Notes: generated by a model from the sequence alone, not told the origin. DNA of 64,000 nt from Corynebacterium jeikeium (GCA_003955985.1 CP033784.1:992001-1056000), one strand, 5' to 3'. Numbered from the stretch's first letter, positions 33,801-43,508 are shown. A program made the numbers and translations.

Positions 33801-34601
33801 ATGAGCGCTCTACCAAAATCTGTACTCGCCGCTAAAGATATGCGCTGTGATATCGCTGGGCGCACCATTGTCAGCGGAGTCAACCTCAACTTCGGTGCAG
33901 AACCCATGACCGCCATCATTGGTGTTAACGGCGCGGGTAAATCCACGTTGCTGCGTGCGCTCGGTGGAATCACGAAACCGGCCACGGGCGAGGTCGAGAT
34001 TAACGGCAAATCGATGAGCTCAATCAACTCGAAGCACCGCGCCCGCGATCTGGCTTTCGTCGCGCAAAACGAGGTTCCACCCGCCGAAATGCGCGTGCGC
34101 GACTTTGTCTCCCTGGGGCGCTTGCCCTACCAGCGCCTTTTTGGTGGCAACACCGCCGAGGACAATTCCCACGTCGACCGTGCGCTGGAGCTCGTAGGTC
34201 TGGAAACGGTCGCGCAACGCCTGTGTGGGCAACTCTCGGGTGGGCAACGTCGTCGCGTGTGTCTGGCGCGTGCCATCGCCCAGGACTCGCCAATCATGCT
34301 TCTCGACGAGCCCACTAACCACCTCGACGTGCGCCATCAACAATCCGTCCTCCGTCTGGCCCGCTCCAGCGGAGCGTGTGTCATTGCCGCGATCCACGAC
34401 TTGGACCTGGTGATGAACCACTTCGACCGCGTCATCGTGGTCGCGGACGGCGGTATCGCGGCCGACGGCATTCCCGCAGAAGTGCTGACCCGCGACTTTG
34501 TCGCCCAAATCTTTCAGGTTGAATCCTGTCAGCTCAATTCCCCCGCTGGCCGCCGCCACCTCGCAATCGATAGCGAGCTGGATGCTGCCACCATCAACTA
34601 G
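33801..34601 (+). CDS. FecE-family ABC transporter ATPase
   Basis: The 266-residue product is a typical iron-siderophore-type ATPase with Walker A GVNGAGKST (residues 41-49), Q-loop FVAQNEV, signature LSGGQRRRVCLARAI, Walker B IMLLDEPTNHLD and the H-loop AIHDLDLVM. Its ATG directly follows the permease stop TAA, so the genes are translationally coupled. The stop TAG is immediately followed by GGAG, the ribosome site of the next gene. Confidence 0.95.
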   Translation: MSALPKSVLAAKDMRCDIAGRTIVSGVNLNFGAEPMTAIIGVNGAGKSTLLRALGGITKPATGEVEINGKSMSSINSKHRARDLAFVAQNEVPPAEMRVRDFVSLGRLPYQRLFGGNTAEDNSHVDRALELVGLETVAQRLCGQLSGGQRRRVCLARAIAQDSPIMLLDEPTNHLDVRHQQSVLRLARSSGACVIAAIHDLDLVMNHFDRVIVVADGGIAADGIPAEVLTRDFVAQIFQVESCQLNSPAGRRHLAIDSELDAATIN

Positions 34602-34611
34602 GAGTACTCCC

Positions 34612-35736
34612 TTGAATAACGCACATGCTTTCCGACGTCCCCTTCGTGCCTCAGCAGCTGGTATCGCTGTGGCTGCTCTGGCATTCGGAGCCGCCGCCTG
34701 TGGCTCTGATGAGGGAACGCAGGCCTCGTCGTCAGGCCTTACCCTCACCAACTGCGGTGAAGAAGTCAACTACCCGGGTGTAGCTAAAAAGCTGCTGATT
34801 AATGACGGCAATATTGCTTCGCTGGCGCTGGCTGTCGGTGCTGCGGATGAGATCACAGCGGTGAGCTCTATGGCCTCGCATCTGCCGGTGTTGACCGCAG
34901 CTTATGGCGATGCAATTGCGCAGAAGCCAGAAGTTGCGAAGGAATACCCGAATCTGGAGCAGGTCATTGCGGCCGAACCGGATGTGATGCTGGCGGGCTG
35001 GGGCTATGGCTTTAGTGAAGACAAGGGCATTACCCCGGAATCGCTTTCCGAGCACGGTATCGGTGCCTACACCCTGACGGAATCTTGTCGTACTGGTGAC
35101 GCAGCCTCGGCGGGCAAGGAAGGCAGTGGCGACCCGGGGCATACTCGTGGTCTGGTGGATCCGTGGGAAGCTGTCAAAATTGATTTGAAGAATATCGCTA
35201 CCTTGACCGGACACGACGGTGAGGGCGACAAGGTTATTGCAGATATTGATAACCGACTGCAAGCCCTGGATGCCGCGCCAAAGGGAGATAAGAAGCCAGT
35301 GGGCTTCCTCTTTGATTCTGTCGGTGAAGCACTATTTACCTCGGGTTCCTTTGGCGCACCGCAGGGCATCCTGGAAAAGGCCGGTGCAATCAATGCGACC
35401 GAGTCGATTAAGGACACTTGGACTACGACCTCCTGGGAGCATGTCGCGGAGATGAATCCTGACTTCATCGCGCTTGTGGACTACCCAGGTCAGACCTTCG
35501 AAGAGAAAATCAAGGTTTTGCGCACGAATCCGGCAACGAAGGATCTCGAGGCGGTCAAGGAGAACCGCTTTATTAACCTGCCGATTGCATTGTGGACGGA
35601 GTCTCCGCTGAACGTCGATGCCGCAGAGTACGTGCGCAAGGCGCTCGAGGAATATGGTCTTGTGCCGGCGTCGGAGGTGACGACGAAGATGGAGCTACCG
35701 TCTGAGCTACCAGGGCAGGAGTACCTGCAGAAGTAG
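34612..35736 (+). CDS. ABC transporter substrate-binding lipoprotein (possible F420-0 subfamily)
   Basis: The 374-residue product has a lipoprotein signal with lipobox FGAAAC and a class III two-lobe binding-protein fold. Features are [36 protein letters not shown] and [19 protein letters not shown]. The TESCR and NCG features and the operon order match the TIGR03868/69/73 set that is annotated as a 'putative F420-0' transporter. That subfamily call is from memory and its ligand has not been proved. The start is TTG at 34612-34614, with AGGAG 7 nt upstream; the open frame extends back into the ATPase gene without similarity. Confidence 0.88.
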   Translation: MNNAHAFRRPLRASAAGIAVAALAFGAAACGSDEGTQASSSGLTLTNCGEEVNYPGVAKKLLINDGNIASLALAVGAADEITAVSSMASHLPVLTAAYGDAIAQKPEVAKEYPNLEQVIAAEPDVMLAGWGYGFSEDKGITPESLSEHGIGAYTLTESCRTGDAASAGKEGSGDPGHTRGLVDPWEAVKIDLKNIATLTGHDGEGDKVIADIDNRLQALDAAPKGDKKPVGFLFDSVGEALFTSGSFGAPQGILEKAGAINATESIKDTWTTTSWEHVAEMNPDFIALVDYPGQTFEEKIKVLRTNPATKDLEAVKENRFINLPIALWTESPLNVDAAEYVRKALEEYGLVPASEVTTKMELPSELPGQEYLQK

Positions 35737-35776
35737 TTTCGACCAAGGCCGTCAAGCACGAACTGACTAACGCGAC

Positions 35777-35782
35777 TAAGGT
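35777..35782 (+). promoter_or_regulatory. Putative -10 box for leaderless pfkA mRNA
   Basis: TAAGGT ends 7 nt before the pfkA ATG at 35790. An in-frame GTG (35781) overlaps this box and is therefore not preferred. Confidence 0.5.
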
Positions 35783-35789
35783 GGGCATC

Positions 35790-36821
35790 ATGCGAATTGC
35801 GACCCTTACCTCCGGTGGAGATTGTCCCGGTCTGAATGCCGTTATCCGTGCAATTGTCCGTACCAGCTCGAGCGAGTACGGCTCAACCGTCGTCGGTTTT
35901 GAGGACGGTTGGATTGGTCTTATGGAAGACCGTAGGGTCCAGCTTTACGACGATGAGCGGATTGACCGTATGCTGCTGCGTGGCGGCACGATGCTGGGCA
36001 CCGGCCGCGTGCATCCGGACATTCTCATGTCTAACCTCGACCGCATCAAGGAAAATCTCTCTGATGCGGGCATCGATGCCCTGATCCCAATCGGTGGCGA
36101 AGGTACGCTGAAGGCCGGCAAGTGGCTTTCGGACAATGGGGTGCCGGTCGTCGGTGTTCCGAAGACTATTGATAATGACGTCAACGGTACGGACTACACC
36201 TTCGGTTTCGACACGGCTGTGGCTGTTGCCACCGACGCGGTTGACCGTCTGCACACCACTGCGGAATCCCACCAGCGCGTCATGATTGTTGAGGTCATGG
36301 GTCGACACGTGGGCTGGATCGCTTTGCATGCGGGTATGGCCGGCGGTGCTCACCACATTGTCATTCCGGAAAAGCCATTCGACATCAACGAGATTGTGAA
36401 GTCGATGGAGCGCCGTTTCCAGATGGGTGAGAAGTACGGCATTATCGTCGTCGCTGAGGGCGCCACCCCGAAGCCGGGCACCATGGAGTACGAAGAGGGC
36501 GGTGTCGACCAGTTCGGCCACCAAACCTTCAACGGCATTGGTCAGGTTATTGGTGCGGAGATTAAGAAGCGCACCGGGTACGACGTTCGCACCACGGTGC
36601 TGGGTCACATTCAGCGTGGCGGTACGCCGACTGCGTACGACCGCGTGCTTGCTACCCGCTACGGTGTCCACGCCACCCGAGCAGTACACGAGGGGGACTT
36701 CGGCAAGATCGTCGCTCTGCACGGTGAGAACATCGAGCGTATCGACATCGACGATGCGGTTGCTGAGTTGAAGGTTGTGCCGGATGGCCGTTACCGCGCA
36801 GCTGCTGCGCTGTTTGGTTAA
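35790..36821 (+). CDS. pfkA: 6-phosphofructokinase
   Basis: PfkA phosphorylates fructose-6-phosphate in glycolysis. The 343-residue product begins [20 protein letters not shown]. The phosphoryl-donor site reads [11 protein letters not shown], with Gly at the position that marks ATP use rather than pyrophosphate, while the later [13 protein letters not shown] carries the Lys seen in group III enzymes. This combination is usual in actinobacterial ATP-dependent enzymes. [13 protein letters not shown] and [15 protein letters not shown] are also present. A perfect 20-bp terminator stem follows. Confidence 0.97.
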   Translation: MRIATLTSGGDCPGLNAVIRAIVRTSSSEYGSTVVGFEDGWIGLMEDRRVQLYDDERIDRMLLRGGTMLGTGRVHPDILMSNLDRIKENLSDAGIDALIPIGGEGTLKAGKWLSDNGVPVVGVPKTIDNDVNGTDYTFGFDTAVAVATDAVDRLHTTAESHQRVMIVEVMGRHVGWIALHAGMAGGAHHIVIPEKPFDINEIVKSMERRFQMGEKYGIIVVAEGATPKPGTMEYEEGGVDQFGHQTFNGIGQVIGAEIKKRTGYDVRTTVLGHIQRGGTPTAYDRVLATRYGVHATRAVHEGDFGKIVALHGENIERIDIDDAVAELKVVPDGRYRAAAALFG

Positions 36822-36878
36822 ACGCGTCGGTTAAGCACGCGTTGCTAAACATTTAGGCACATCTTCGTAACAAAATAG

Positions 36879-36928
36879 GCATACTGCCCGAGCTGGTGTA
36901 TCAATCACCAGCTCGGGCAGTATGCTTT
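36879..36928 (+). terminator. Perfect 20-bp stem terminator after pfkA
   Basis: GCATACTGCCCGAGCTGGTG pairs at all 20 positions with its complement at 36906-36925 around a 7-nt loop, followed by TTTGT. The T run is short but the stem is exceptionally strong. Confidence 0.85.
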
Positions 36929-36978
36929 GTAAGGTTCCGGTTTTTGAAAAATAGACTTATATTTAGGATTTTCTCGTT

Positions 36979-38442
36979 ATGTGGAAAAGAGCCACAACAA
37001 TCGCGATGGCCTTTGTCGGCCTAACTGTCGGTGCCGGATTCGCATCCGGCCAGGAAATGATGCAGTACTTCGTGGCATTTGGCACTAACGGCTTGTGGGG
37101 CGTGGTACTTGCCTCCGTCGTGATGATTGCCAGTGGCCTGGCAGTGCTGTCAATTGCCAGCTACTTGCAGGCTGATGAGCACTCCGAGGTCTTCGACGTA
37201 ATCACCCGCAGTTGGGTTTCGAAGATTTTGGATATCGCCGTGATGATCACGCTGTTCTGTACCGGCTTCGTCATGTTCGCCGGTGCCGGTGCGAACTTGA
37301 ACCAGCAGTTCGGACTTGAGGTGTGGATTGGCGCCGTCATCATGGTTGCCCTGACTTTGGGTGTAGGCATGCTGGATGCCGACAAGGTCAGCCGCGTGAT
37401 TGGCATGATCACTCCATTCATTATCGTGTTCCTGCTTGGAGCCGGTATCTACACTTTGTTCACCACCGACACGTCGATGTCGGAGGCCGCGCAGTACACC
37501 AATGAACTGTCGACATCGCTGCCACACTGGTCTATTTCTGCCCTGAACTATGTCGGTTTCTGTGTGATGGTGGCCGTATCGATGTCGATTGTCATCGGCG
37601 GTAGCTACCTGAACCCGCGTGAAGCTGGCATCGGTGGTCTCATGGGCGGGAGCATCTATGCAGGTCTGCTGACGCTGGTGACCTTTGCCCTCTTCTTCAA
37701 GGTCAAGGATGTTGGCCACGAAGATATGCCGACCCTGGCAATCGTCAATGACATCCACCCGGTCCTGGGTACCGTGATGGCAATCATCATCTACGCCATG
37801 ATTTTCAACACGGCCATTGGCATGTTCTACGCGCTGGGCCGCCGCCTAACACGCAATACCCCGCAGCGTTTCCGCCTGGTATTCATCGTGACGGTGCTGA
37901 TTGGTTTTGGCCTAAGTTTCTTTGGGTTCAAGGCCCTGGTTGGCTCCATCTACCCGGCCCTTGGCTACGTCGGTATCGCTCTTATCGTGATTCTGTGTGG
38001 TGCGTACCTGGCTGGACGTAACAAGCTGATGGAGGAGTCGAAGCGTCGCGGCCGTATCCGTAAGCTCGCACGCCGGAAGATGCACCCGAACAAGAAGTTC
38101 ACCACCGCCGATCAGAAGAAGCTCGACCGCGCTTTGGCCAACTCCAACATTTCCAACGTCGATCTTCAGGAGAGCGTCCGCGACGACATCGTCGAGGAAC
38201 TGGTCAGCGACGATAATGTTGAATTCACCGAGGATGACGCCGAGCGCATCGTAGAAAAGGATAATGAGCGCCTGGAGAAACTTTCCGAAATCGAGGAAGC
38301 CTCCGATGATGACAATCCTCGCGAGACCGCGAGGGACTCCTTCCCAGGCGAGGCCACAGCCACTGCGCCGAAGAAGCTTGCCGGACAGACTAAGAATGCA
38401 TTCAAGCGCGTGGCTCACCCTAAGCCGAAGAAAGAAAAGTAA
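36979..38442 (+). CDS. YkvI-type multi-spanning membrane protein with acidic C-tail
   Basis: The 487-residue product has about ten hydrophobic segments in its first 350 residues, starting with the conserved AFVGLTVGAGFASGQEMMQYF, which matches the YkvI family in the amino-acid/polyamine/organocation transporter fold. Unlike Bacillus YkvI, it carries a cytoplasmic C-terminal tail of about 135 residues: first basic (KRRGRIRKLARRKMHPNKK), then strongly acidic (EELVSDDNVEFTEDDAE), then basic again at the end. No substrate is known. A regulatory or interaction role for the tail is inference. Confidence 0.87.
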   Translation: MWKRATTIAMAFVGLTVGAGFASGQEMMQYFVAFGTNGLWGVVLASVVMIASGLAVLSIASYLQADEHSEVFDVITRSWVSKILDIAVMITLFCTGFVMFAGAGANLNQQFGLEVWIGAVIMVALTLGVGMLDADKVSRVIGMITPFIIVFLLGAGIYTLFTTDTSMSEAAQYTNELSTSLPHWSISALNYVGFCVMVAVSMSIVIGGSYLNPREAGIGGLMGGSIYAGLLTLVTFALFFKVKDVGHEDMPTLAIVNDIHPVLGTVMAIIIYAMIFNTAIGMFYALGRRLTRNTPQRFRLVFIVTVLIGFGLSFFGFKALVGSIYPALGYVGIALIVILCGAYLAGRNKLMEESKRRGRIRKLARRKMHPNKKFTTADQKKLDRALANSNISNVDLQESVRDDIVEELVSDDNVEFTEDDAERIVEKDNERLEKLSEIEEASDDDNPRETARDSFPGEATATAPKKLAGQTKNAFKRVAHPKPKKEK

Positions 38443-38452
38443 CTAGCGCGAC

Positions 38453-38485
38453 TAGGCAGCTCGAAAATTTAGGCAGCTCGAAAAT
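38453..38485. repeat. Duplicated 16-bp 3' end of the methyltransferase gene
   Basis: TAGGCAGCTCGAAAAT occurs at 38453-38468 and 38470-38485, offset by 17 bp. The second copy contains the last codons and the stop codon of the minus-strand gene; the first is the extra copy just beyond it. Confidence 0.85.
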
Positions 38486-39302
38486 AGAAGGCATCGCACC
38501 GGTAGGGAAGGGCGATGCCTTCTTCGTATGTGTGCCCCAAGTGTTCGTGGAGATACCAATGCAAGTTCGCCTCCACCTTGGCGCGAGTGGCGGGCTTGGA
38601 ACGAAGCCAATAGGAACGGGTTCGTGCCAGCAGCACGATGTCCTCGATGGTCAGTGTCTGCTCCCAGGCCAGACGCACCTCATCGACTAGCTCCAGCTCC
38701 GGGCCAACCTCGGGGTAGAAGCCGGGACGCAACACGTCGCCGGCGTGCATTATGCGGCTGAGCCGATGCACCCACGGTACGGAAACATCCAAGGTGTTCC
38801 ACACCAACATAGCCACGCTATCCGCGCGTAGCACCCGAGTGAGTTCTTTACTTGCAGCTGTCGGGTCCACCCAGTGCCATGTCTGCGCACATGTTGCTAC
38901 ATCGACGCTGTTGGACTCCAGTCCCGTGCGCTCCGCAGTGCCTTCCAGGCATTCCGCCGCTGGCACATTGTGCATCAGTGCTTGCCGCATCGCGGTGGAG
39001 GGATCGAGTGCCAGCAGGGTGGCATCGCGGTAGACGTCGGCAAGCGAGGCGGTGAGCTTCCCAGTGCCGGCGCCGATATCGGCGACTACCTGTGGGTGCG
39101 GTGCGAGACGGGTAAGCGCTTCGATGACGGTTGGAGGATATCCGGGGCGCACGCGGTGGTAGCCCGTGGCTCCGTCGGCGCTTTCCTGCAGGTCGTTGTC
39201 GAAAGTAGCGCCTGCGCGGTGGCGGTCAGCGGCGTCGCGGAACGTTGGCGTATCGCGTGCTGACGTCGGTGGAATCGGTGGGTGTTCGTTAACTCCGGGC
39301 AC
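38469..39302 (-). CDS. Class I SAM-dependent methyltransferase
   Basis: The 277-residue product has motif I VVADIGAGTGKLTASLADV, the acidic residue at the end of strand 2 (LLALDPS), VDVATCAQTWHWVDP as motif IV and LLVWNTLDV-like later strands, all typical of the UbiE/Methyltransf_11 group. The substrate is unknown. The GTG start follows TAGGGT by 7 nt on the minus strand, predicting a leaderless transcript. It is divergent from gatB; the last codons are duplicated downstream. Confidence 0.88.
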   Translation of the reverse strand: MPGVNEHPPIPPTSARDTPTFRDAADRHRAGATFDNDLQESADGATGYHRVRPGYPPTVIEALTRLAPHPQVVADIGAGTGKLTASLADVYRDATLLALDPSTAMRQALMHNVPAAECLEGTAERTGLESNSVDVATCAQTWHWVDPTAASKELTRVLRADSVAMLVWNTLDVSVPWVHRLSRIMHAGDVLRPGFYPEVGPELELVDEVRLAWEQTLTIEDIVLLARTRSYWLRSKPATRAKVEANLHWYLHEHLGHTYEEGIALPYRCDAFYFRAA

Positions 39303-39309
39303 GACTTAT

Positions 39310-39315
39310 ACCCTA
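39310..39315 (-). promoter_or_regulatory. Putative -10 box for the leaderless methyltransferase gene
   Basis: TAGGGT on the minus strand, 7 nt before the GTG at 39302. Confidence 0.55.
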
Positions 39316-39341
39316 GGGCACGCCTGCGGGGCCATCGCTAG

Positions 39342-39347
39342 TAGACT
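39342..39347 (+). promoter_or_regulatory. Putative -10 box for leaderless gatB mRNA
   Basis: TAGACT ends 8 nt before the gatB ATG. Confidence 0.5.
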
Positions 39348-39355
39348 CTACAAAC

Positions 39356-40864
39356 ATGACCGCTGCATACGCTGATGACTTGATGGACTTTGATGAGGTC
39401 CTCGAACGTTTTGACCCGGTAATGGGCATGGAGGTTCACGTCGAGCTCTCGACGAATACCAAGATGTTCTCCTCCTCCTCGGCGCACTTTGGTGCCGAGC
39501 CGAATAGCAACGTCGATCCCTGCAGCCTCGGCCTACCTGGCGCGCTGCCTGTGGTTAACCGTCAGGGCGTTGAGTGGGCCATCAAGATTGGCCTGGCGCT
39601 GAACTGCGAGATTGCTGAGTCCTCCCGCTTCGCGCGCAAGAACTACTTCTACCCGGACCAGCCGAAGAACTACCAGATTTCGCAGTACGACGAACCAATC
39701 GCCTACGACGGATATCTTGACGTTCAGCTTGACGACGGCACGGAGTTCCGTGTCGAAATCGAGCGCGCTCACATGGAAGAAGACACCGGCAAGCTGACGC
39801 ACTTGGGCGGTGCCGATGGTCGTATTCACGGCGCCACGCGTTCGCTGGTGGACTGCAACCGCGCAGGTATTCCGCTGATTGAGATCGTTACTAAGCCAAT
39901 TCTCGGTGCAGGGGAGCGTGCCCCAGAGGTTGCTCGTGCGTACGTTTCTGCGCTGCGTGACCTGGTGAAGTCCCTCGGTGTCTCCGATGCCCGCATGGAC
40001 CAGGGCTCGATGCGTGTGGACTCCAACGTTTCCCTGCGCCCAATCGGCCAGGAGGAGTTCGGCACTCGTACCGAGACTAAGAACATCAACTCCCTGAAGT
40101 CGGTTGAACAGGCTGTTCGCTACGAGATGCAGCGCCAGGCTGCTGCGATTACTAATGGCGAGGAGATCGTTCAGGAAACCCGCCACTACCAGGAGACCGA
40201 CGGCACGACCTCCAAGGGCCGCCCGAAGGAATCGCAGTCGGATTACCGCTACTTCAACGACCCGGATCTGCCACCTGTGATTGCGCCGCGTGAGTGGGTG
40301 GAGGAAATCCGCGCAACTCTGCCGGAGCTGCCGTGGGTGCGTCGTGCCCGTATTCAGGAAGAGTGGGGTCTGAAGGACGAGGAAATGCGCGACCTGGTTA
40401 ACGCCGGCGCTCTCGACCTGATTGTCGACACCGTTGAGGCTGGTGCCGGCCCGGCTGAGGCTCGTTCCTGGTGGGTCGCTTACCTGGCGCAGAAGGCCAA
40501 CGAGGCAGGCGTGGAGCTGGCTGAGCTCGCGATTACCCCGGCACAGGTTGCACGTGTGATTGCACTGATTGAAGAGGGCAAGCTGACCAACAAGCTGGCC
40601 CGTAAGGCCGTTGACGGCGTGCTCGCAGGCGAGGGCGATGTTGATGAGGTCGTTGCTGCCCGTGGCCTGGAGGTCGTTCGCGACGACGGTGCTATTGAGA
40701 AGGCCGTCGACGATGCACTGGCTGCTAACCCGGACATCGTCGAGAAGTACCGAGCTGGCAACAAGAAGGTCGTCGGTGCCATCGTGGGGCAGGTCATGAA
40801 GGCCACCCGCGGCAAGGCAGACCCGGCTCAGGTCAACCAGCTGATTGCGAAGAAGCTGAGCTAG
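39356..40864 (+). CDS. gatB: Aspartyl/glutamyl-tRNA amidotransferase subunit B
   Basis: GatB binds the mischarged tRNA, phosphorylates its carboxylate and completes amidation with ammonia from GatA. The 502-residue product has the conserved [18 protein letters not shown] start, the [18 protein letters not shown] segment with [11 protein letters not shown], and the C-terminal YqeY-like tail ([16 protein letters not shown]). It is separated from gatCA by the ABC operon, pfkA and two other genes, as in related genomes. No ribosome site is visible; a -10 box lies 8 nt before the ATG. Confidence 0.97.
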   Translation: MTAAYADDLMDFDEVLERFDPVMGMEVHVELSTNTKMFSSSSAHFGAEPNSNVDPCSLGLPGALPVVNRQGVEWAIKIGLALNCEIAESSRFARKNYFYPDQPKNYQISQYDEPIAYDGYLDVQLDDGTEFRVEIERAHMEEDTGKLTHLGGADGRIHGATRSLVDCNRAGIPLIEIVTKPILGAGERAPEVARAYVSALRDLVKSLGVSDARMDQGSMRVDSNVSLRPIGQEEFGTRTETKNINSLKSVEQAVRYEMQRQAAAITNGEEIVQETRHYQETDGTTSKGRPKESQSDYRYFNDPDLPPVIAPREWVEEIRATLPELPWVRRARIQEEWGLKDEEMRDLVNAGALDLIVDTVEAGAGPAEARSWWVAYLAQKANEAGVELAELAITPAQVARVIALIEEGKLTNKLARKAVDGVLAGEGDVDEVVAARGLEVVRDDGAIEKAVDDALAANPDIVEKYRAGNKKVVGAIVGQVMKATRGKADPAQVNQLIAKKLS

Positions 40865-40876
40865 CCTCCCTGAAAG

Positions 40877-41953
40877 CTAATCCGGGGAACCGCCGGCGGC
40901 ACCATCGCTCGGCAGTCTGACGACGCGCTCGTCGGACTCCGACGGTTGTGCCCCGGCGGTTTTGTTGGTCGTGGCACCCCAAACTTCAATACCCTGATTT
41001 GCTGCGACAGCCGCTACATACGAGATGTGGCCGAAGTCGCCGTCGACAAGCACTTCAGGGGAACCCTTGACCTCCCACGCCGCGTCGGGCCCACTTGACT
41101 TCGGACCCACCGGCATGGAGATGACCTTCTGCGCGTCTGGGATGGCAATGACCACGCGGTCACCCATCACTGCGCATCCACCGATGGAATCGTTCAGGTC
41201 CACACCGCCGAGGGGATTAATCACAGGGCCGGTGAGCTGAACCAGCTGTGGGGTGCCGTCGAGAATGGCGGTTGCCAACGGCGGCATTCCGTCCGGACCA
41301 TGGCAGAACTGCTGAAACTCAATGCCTGGATCTCCCACGAGCAATTTGCGCGGGGACAGGGTGTCCGAAGTTCGGTCAAAATAGATTCCGAGAATGCCGG
41401 GCTCGCTGAGGTCCGGAAGTTCGCGCACATCAGCGGTGCTGCCCTCCACGAGGGTGACGCGCGCAATGGTGTCGTCGTTACGCAAAACAAAGACCTGACG
41501 GTCCTCTTCAACCGAGGGACTGGGCAGCAGTTGTTTTGCAGGGGCGCCGAGCCGTGCGACCTCACGCGGTGTCTTACCCGGTGCGACAACGGTGAGTGCA
41601 CCGTCGTCGGTGGCGACGAGAGCCTCCCCAGGGCCGGTTGAGGCTAGCGCGGTGGTAAGCGGTAGGCAGGCCGCGAGAGTGACATCGTCGAGGTCGCAGG
41701 GACCTTTGTCTTTGGCTTTGCTTTCCGTGGTTGGGACCGGGGTAGAGGGCAAATCAGGGGAGGAAAACTTCGGCATGGCAATGCCTGTCGGTTCCGACTT
41801 GTCTTCAGTAAACGGTGACTCAAGCGCGCTCGAGGCACTCATGCAGCCGGAAAGAGAGACCATCCCGACGACACCAGCGGCGAGCGCAGCACGACGACGC
41901 CGCCCGCGAGCGCGAGCCTGTGCACTGCTGGTGTGGACGAGGTGGAATCCCAT
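40877..41953 (-). CDS. LppZ-like lipoprotein (beta-propeller type)
   Basis: The 358-residue product has a basic N-terminus (RARGRRRRAALAAG) and lipobox VSLSGC, so it is an exported lipoprotein. The mature part begins with a Pro/Ser/Thr linker and then contains repeated beta-strand blocks (GEALVATDDGALTVVAPGK, VFVLRNDDTIARVTLVEG) typical of PQQ/quinoprotein-type propellers. Position next to gatB and a DoxX gene fits LppZ/Rv3006. No sugar-dehydrogenase residues could be confirmed. The ATG at 41951-41953 lies 8 nt after TATTGT on the minus strand; two earlier in-frame starts exist (41959, 41965). Confidence 0.8.
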   Translation of the reverse strand: MGFHLVHTSSAQARARGRRRRAALAAGVVGMVSLSGCMSASSALESPFTEDKSEPTGIAMPKFSSPDLPSTPVPTTESKAKDKGPCDLDDVTLAACLPLTTALASTGPGEALVATDDGALTVVAPGKTPREVARLGAPAKQLLPSPSVEEDRQVFVLRNDDTIARVTLVEGSTADVRELPDLSEPGILGIYFDRTSDTLSPRKLLVGDPGIEFQQFCHGPDGMPPLATAILDGTPQLVQLTGPVINPLGGVDLNDSIGGCAVMGDRVVIAIPDAQKVISMPVGPKSSGPDAAWEVKGSPEVLVDGDFGHISYVAAVAANQGIEVWGATTNKTAGAQPSESDERVVRLPSDGAAGGSPD

Positions 41954-41961
41954 AGGCATAC

Positions 41962-41967
41962 ACAATA
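41962..41967 (-). promoter_or_regulatory. Putative -10 box for the LppZ-like gene
   Basis: TATTGT on the minus strand, 8 nt before the ATG at 41953. Only about 67 bp separate this start from the divergent DoxX gene. Confidence 0.45.
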
Positions 41968-42020
41968 CAGCCTCGTTTCCCGGCCACGCCTGCGACCAAA
42001 AGTGAGGCAGTAGTTTTAAT

Positions 42021-43433
42021 GTGGACGATGTGAGCGACTCAGAGAAGTACCCGAACGACCGCGCCCTCGAGAATGTGGAGGACGGATTCGATGACGATCT
42101 CGACGTCCCGACCTACCGCAAGCTCGCTGAGCCAATGAACGAAGAAACAAACCGTGACGACAGCGACAACACCGCAACGCAGATTTTTCCGGGTGTGCCG
42201 GAAAAGCGCGTAGAGGAGGAGTCGGAGGCGGAGGTAGACCAAGAAAACCTGCCGCCGGAAGCCGAGACCGATAGCGGTGCTGAAGCCGAGGTGGAAACCG
42301 AGTCTGAAACAGAAACAGTGACTGAGCCGAGCCCCGAGCCGGAGCCTGAAGTTCAGGAAGCCCCGAAGAAGCGCTACGACGCCTACGCCGCTGCAGGCCG
42401 CACGGCACCTCAGGTGATTAGCCCTGCCGGTAAGCCTTCGCCGCGGGATGAACAGGCTGAAACTGAGTCAGCGCCCGCGGCTGATAAAGAGTCGGAGGTG
42501 GCCCCGGAGTCGGAGGCAACCGAAATCTTTGAGCAGCCGGCTCGTAGTGAGCGCGTTGATTCAGACGAGGATTTCAGCCAGCCGACGCAAGCCTTCTCGG
42601 CTTCTGAAGCGGCAGGAGCGTCCGCAGCGGGAGCTACTGCAAATAAGTCGGAAGCACAGCCAGCATTCGACGATGAGGCGGAGCCGACCTATGACTCTTC
42701 ACGCAATTCCGCAGCTGAGACTCAGTATTTCGATGAATCGGATTTCGCTGAACCGGCTGCGTCCCGCGATACCGCTGGTGCAGCTGGCGCCGCTGGTGTT
42801 GCAGGAGCAGGCGTAGGAGCCGCCGGGGCAACTGCTGCTACGACTACCGCCGCTGCTGACGACGATGAAGACACGGACTTCTACGACGACAACGAACCGG
42901 AGTTCCGTCGCGGTACCACTGACTTCGGCCTCCTGCTGCTGCGTCTTGGATTGGGTGCGCTACTGCTGGTCCATGGTCTGACAACGCTGCTCGGCTGGGG
43001 CAACTCCGGTGGCACCACTGCGCTGGAGACACAGTTTAGCCAGAACAACTTTGCCCTCGGCCCTGTAATGGCCACTGCCATCCCAACGGTTCAGCTTATC
43101 GCGGGTGCCCTGCTTATCTTGGGTCTCGCGACACCGCTGGCCGCGGCGTTGGCGCTGGCATTGTCCGCCTACCTCAGCATGTTTGATGTGGCTACCTCTG
43201 CCAATGGTGTGAATATCGTTGGCCAGGACTCCAGTAACCTCCAACTACAGCTGTTGATGACCGCCATGGCGCTTGGCTTGCAGTTCACCGGCCCGGGCCG
43301 TATCGGCATCGATTTCGGACGCGGCTGGGCTCGTCGACCACTGGCATCGTCGTGGATCTTCGGAATTCTGTCCATCGCCGCAGCAATTGGCCTGTGGTGG
43401 CTGACGACCAGCACGCTGCCGTTTGTTGGCTAA
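42021..43433 (+). CDS. DoxX-family membrane protein with long acidic N-terminal region
   Basis: The 470-residue product is in two parts. The first about 295 residues are Glu/Asp/Ala/Pro-rich and low in complexity (for example ETESETETVTEPSPEPEPE), ending in an Ala/Gly run and DDDEDTDFYDD. The C-terminal part is a four-helix DoxX domain (FGLLLLRLGLGALLLVHGL, VQLIAGALLILGLATPLAA, then two more helices). The mycobacterial counterpart Rv3005c is reported to act with a thiosulfate transferase and superoxide dismutase in oxidant defence. The acidic head is long for the family; its role is unknown. The GTG start is the only reasonable one. Confidence 0.87.
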   Translation: MDDVSDSEKYPNDRALENVEDGFDDDLDVPTYRKLAEPMNEETNRDDSDNTATQIFPGVPEKRVEEESEAEVDQENLPPEAETDSGAEAEVETESETETVTEPSPEPEPEVQEAPKKRYDAYAAAGRTAPQVISPAGKPSPRDEQAETESAPAADKESEVAPESEATEIFEQPARSERVDSDEDFSQPTQAFSASEAAGASAAGATANKSEAQPAFDDEAEPTYDSSRNSAAETQYFDESDFAEPAASRDTAGAAGAAGVAGAGVGAAGATAATTTAAADDDEDTDFYDDNEPEFRRGTTDFGLLLLRLGLGALLLVHGLTTLLGWGNSGGTTALETQFSQNNFALGPVMATAIPTVQLIAGALLILGLATPLAAALALALSAYLSMFDVATSANGVNIVGQDSSNLQLQLLMTAMALGLQFTGPGRIGIDFGRGWARRPLASSWIFGILSIAAAIGLWWLTTSTLPFVG

Positions 43434-43495
43434 GGCGGCTCGCAGCTGCACAAACAGTCGAGCGACCTAAACTAGGTTCTCCGTTAGGGCCGGGG

Positions 43496-43501
43496 TACAA
43501 T
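43496..43501 (+). promoter_or_regulatory. Putative -10 box for the secreted hydrolase-like gene
   Basis: TACAAT ends 7 nt before the ATG at 43509 and overlaps the upstream in-frame ATG at 43500, so the latter would not be in the transcript. Confidence 0.65.
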
Positions 43502-43508
43502 GCCCCCT

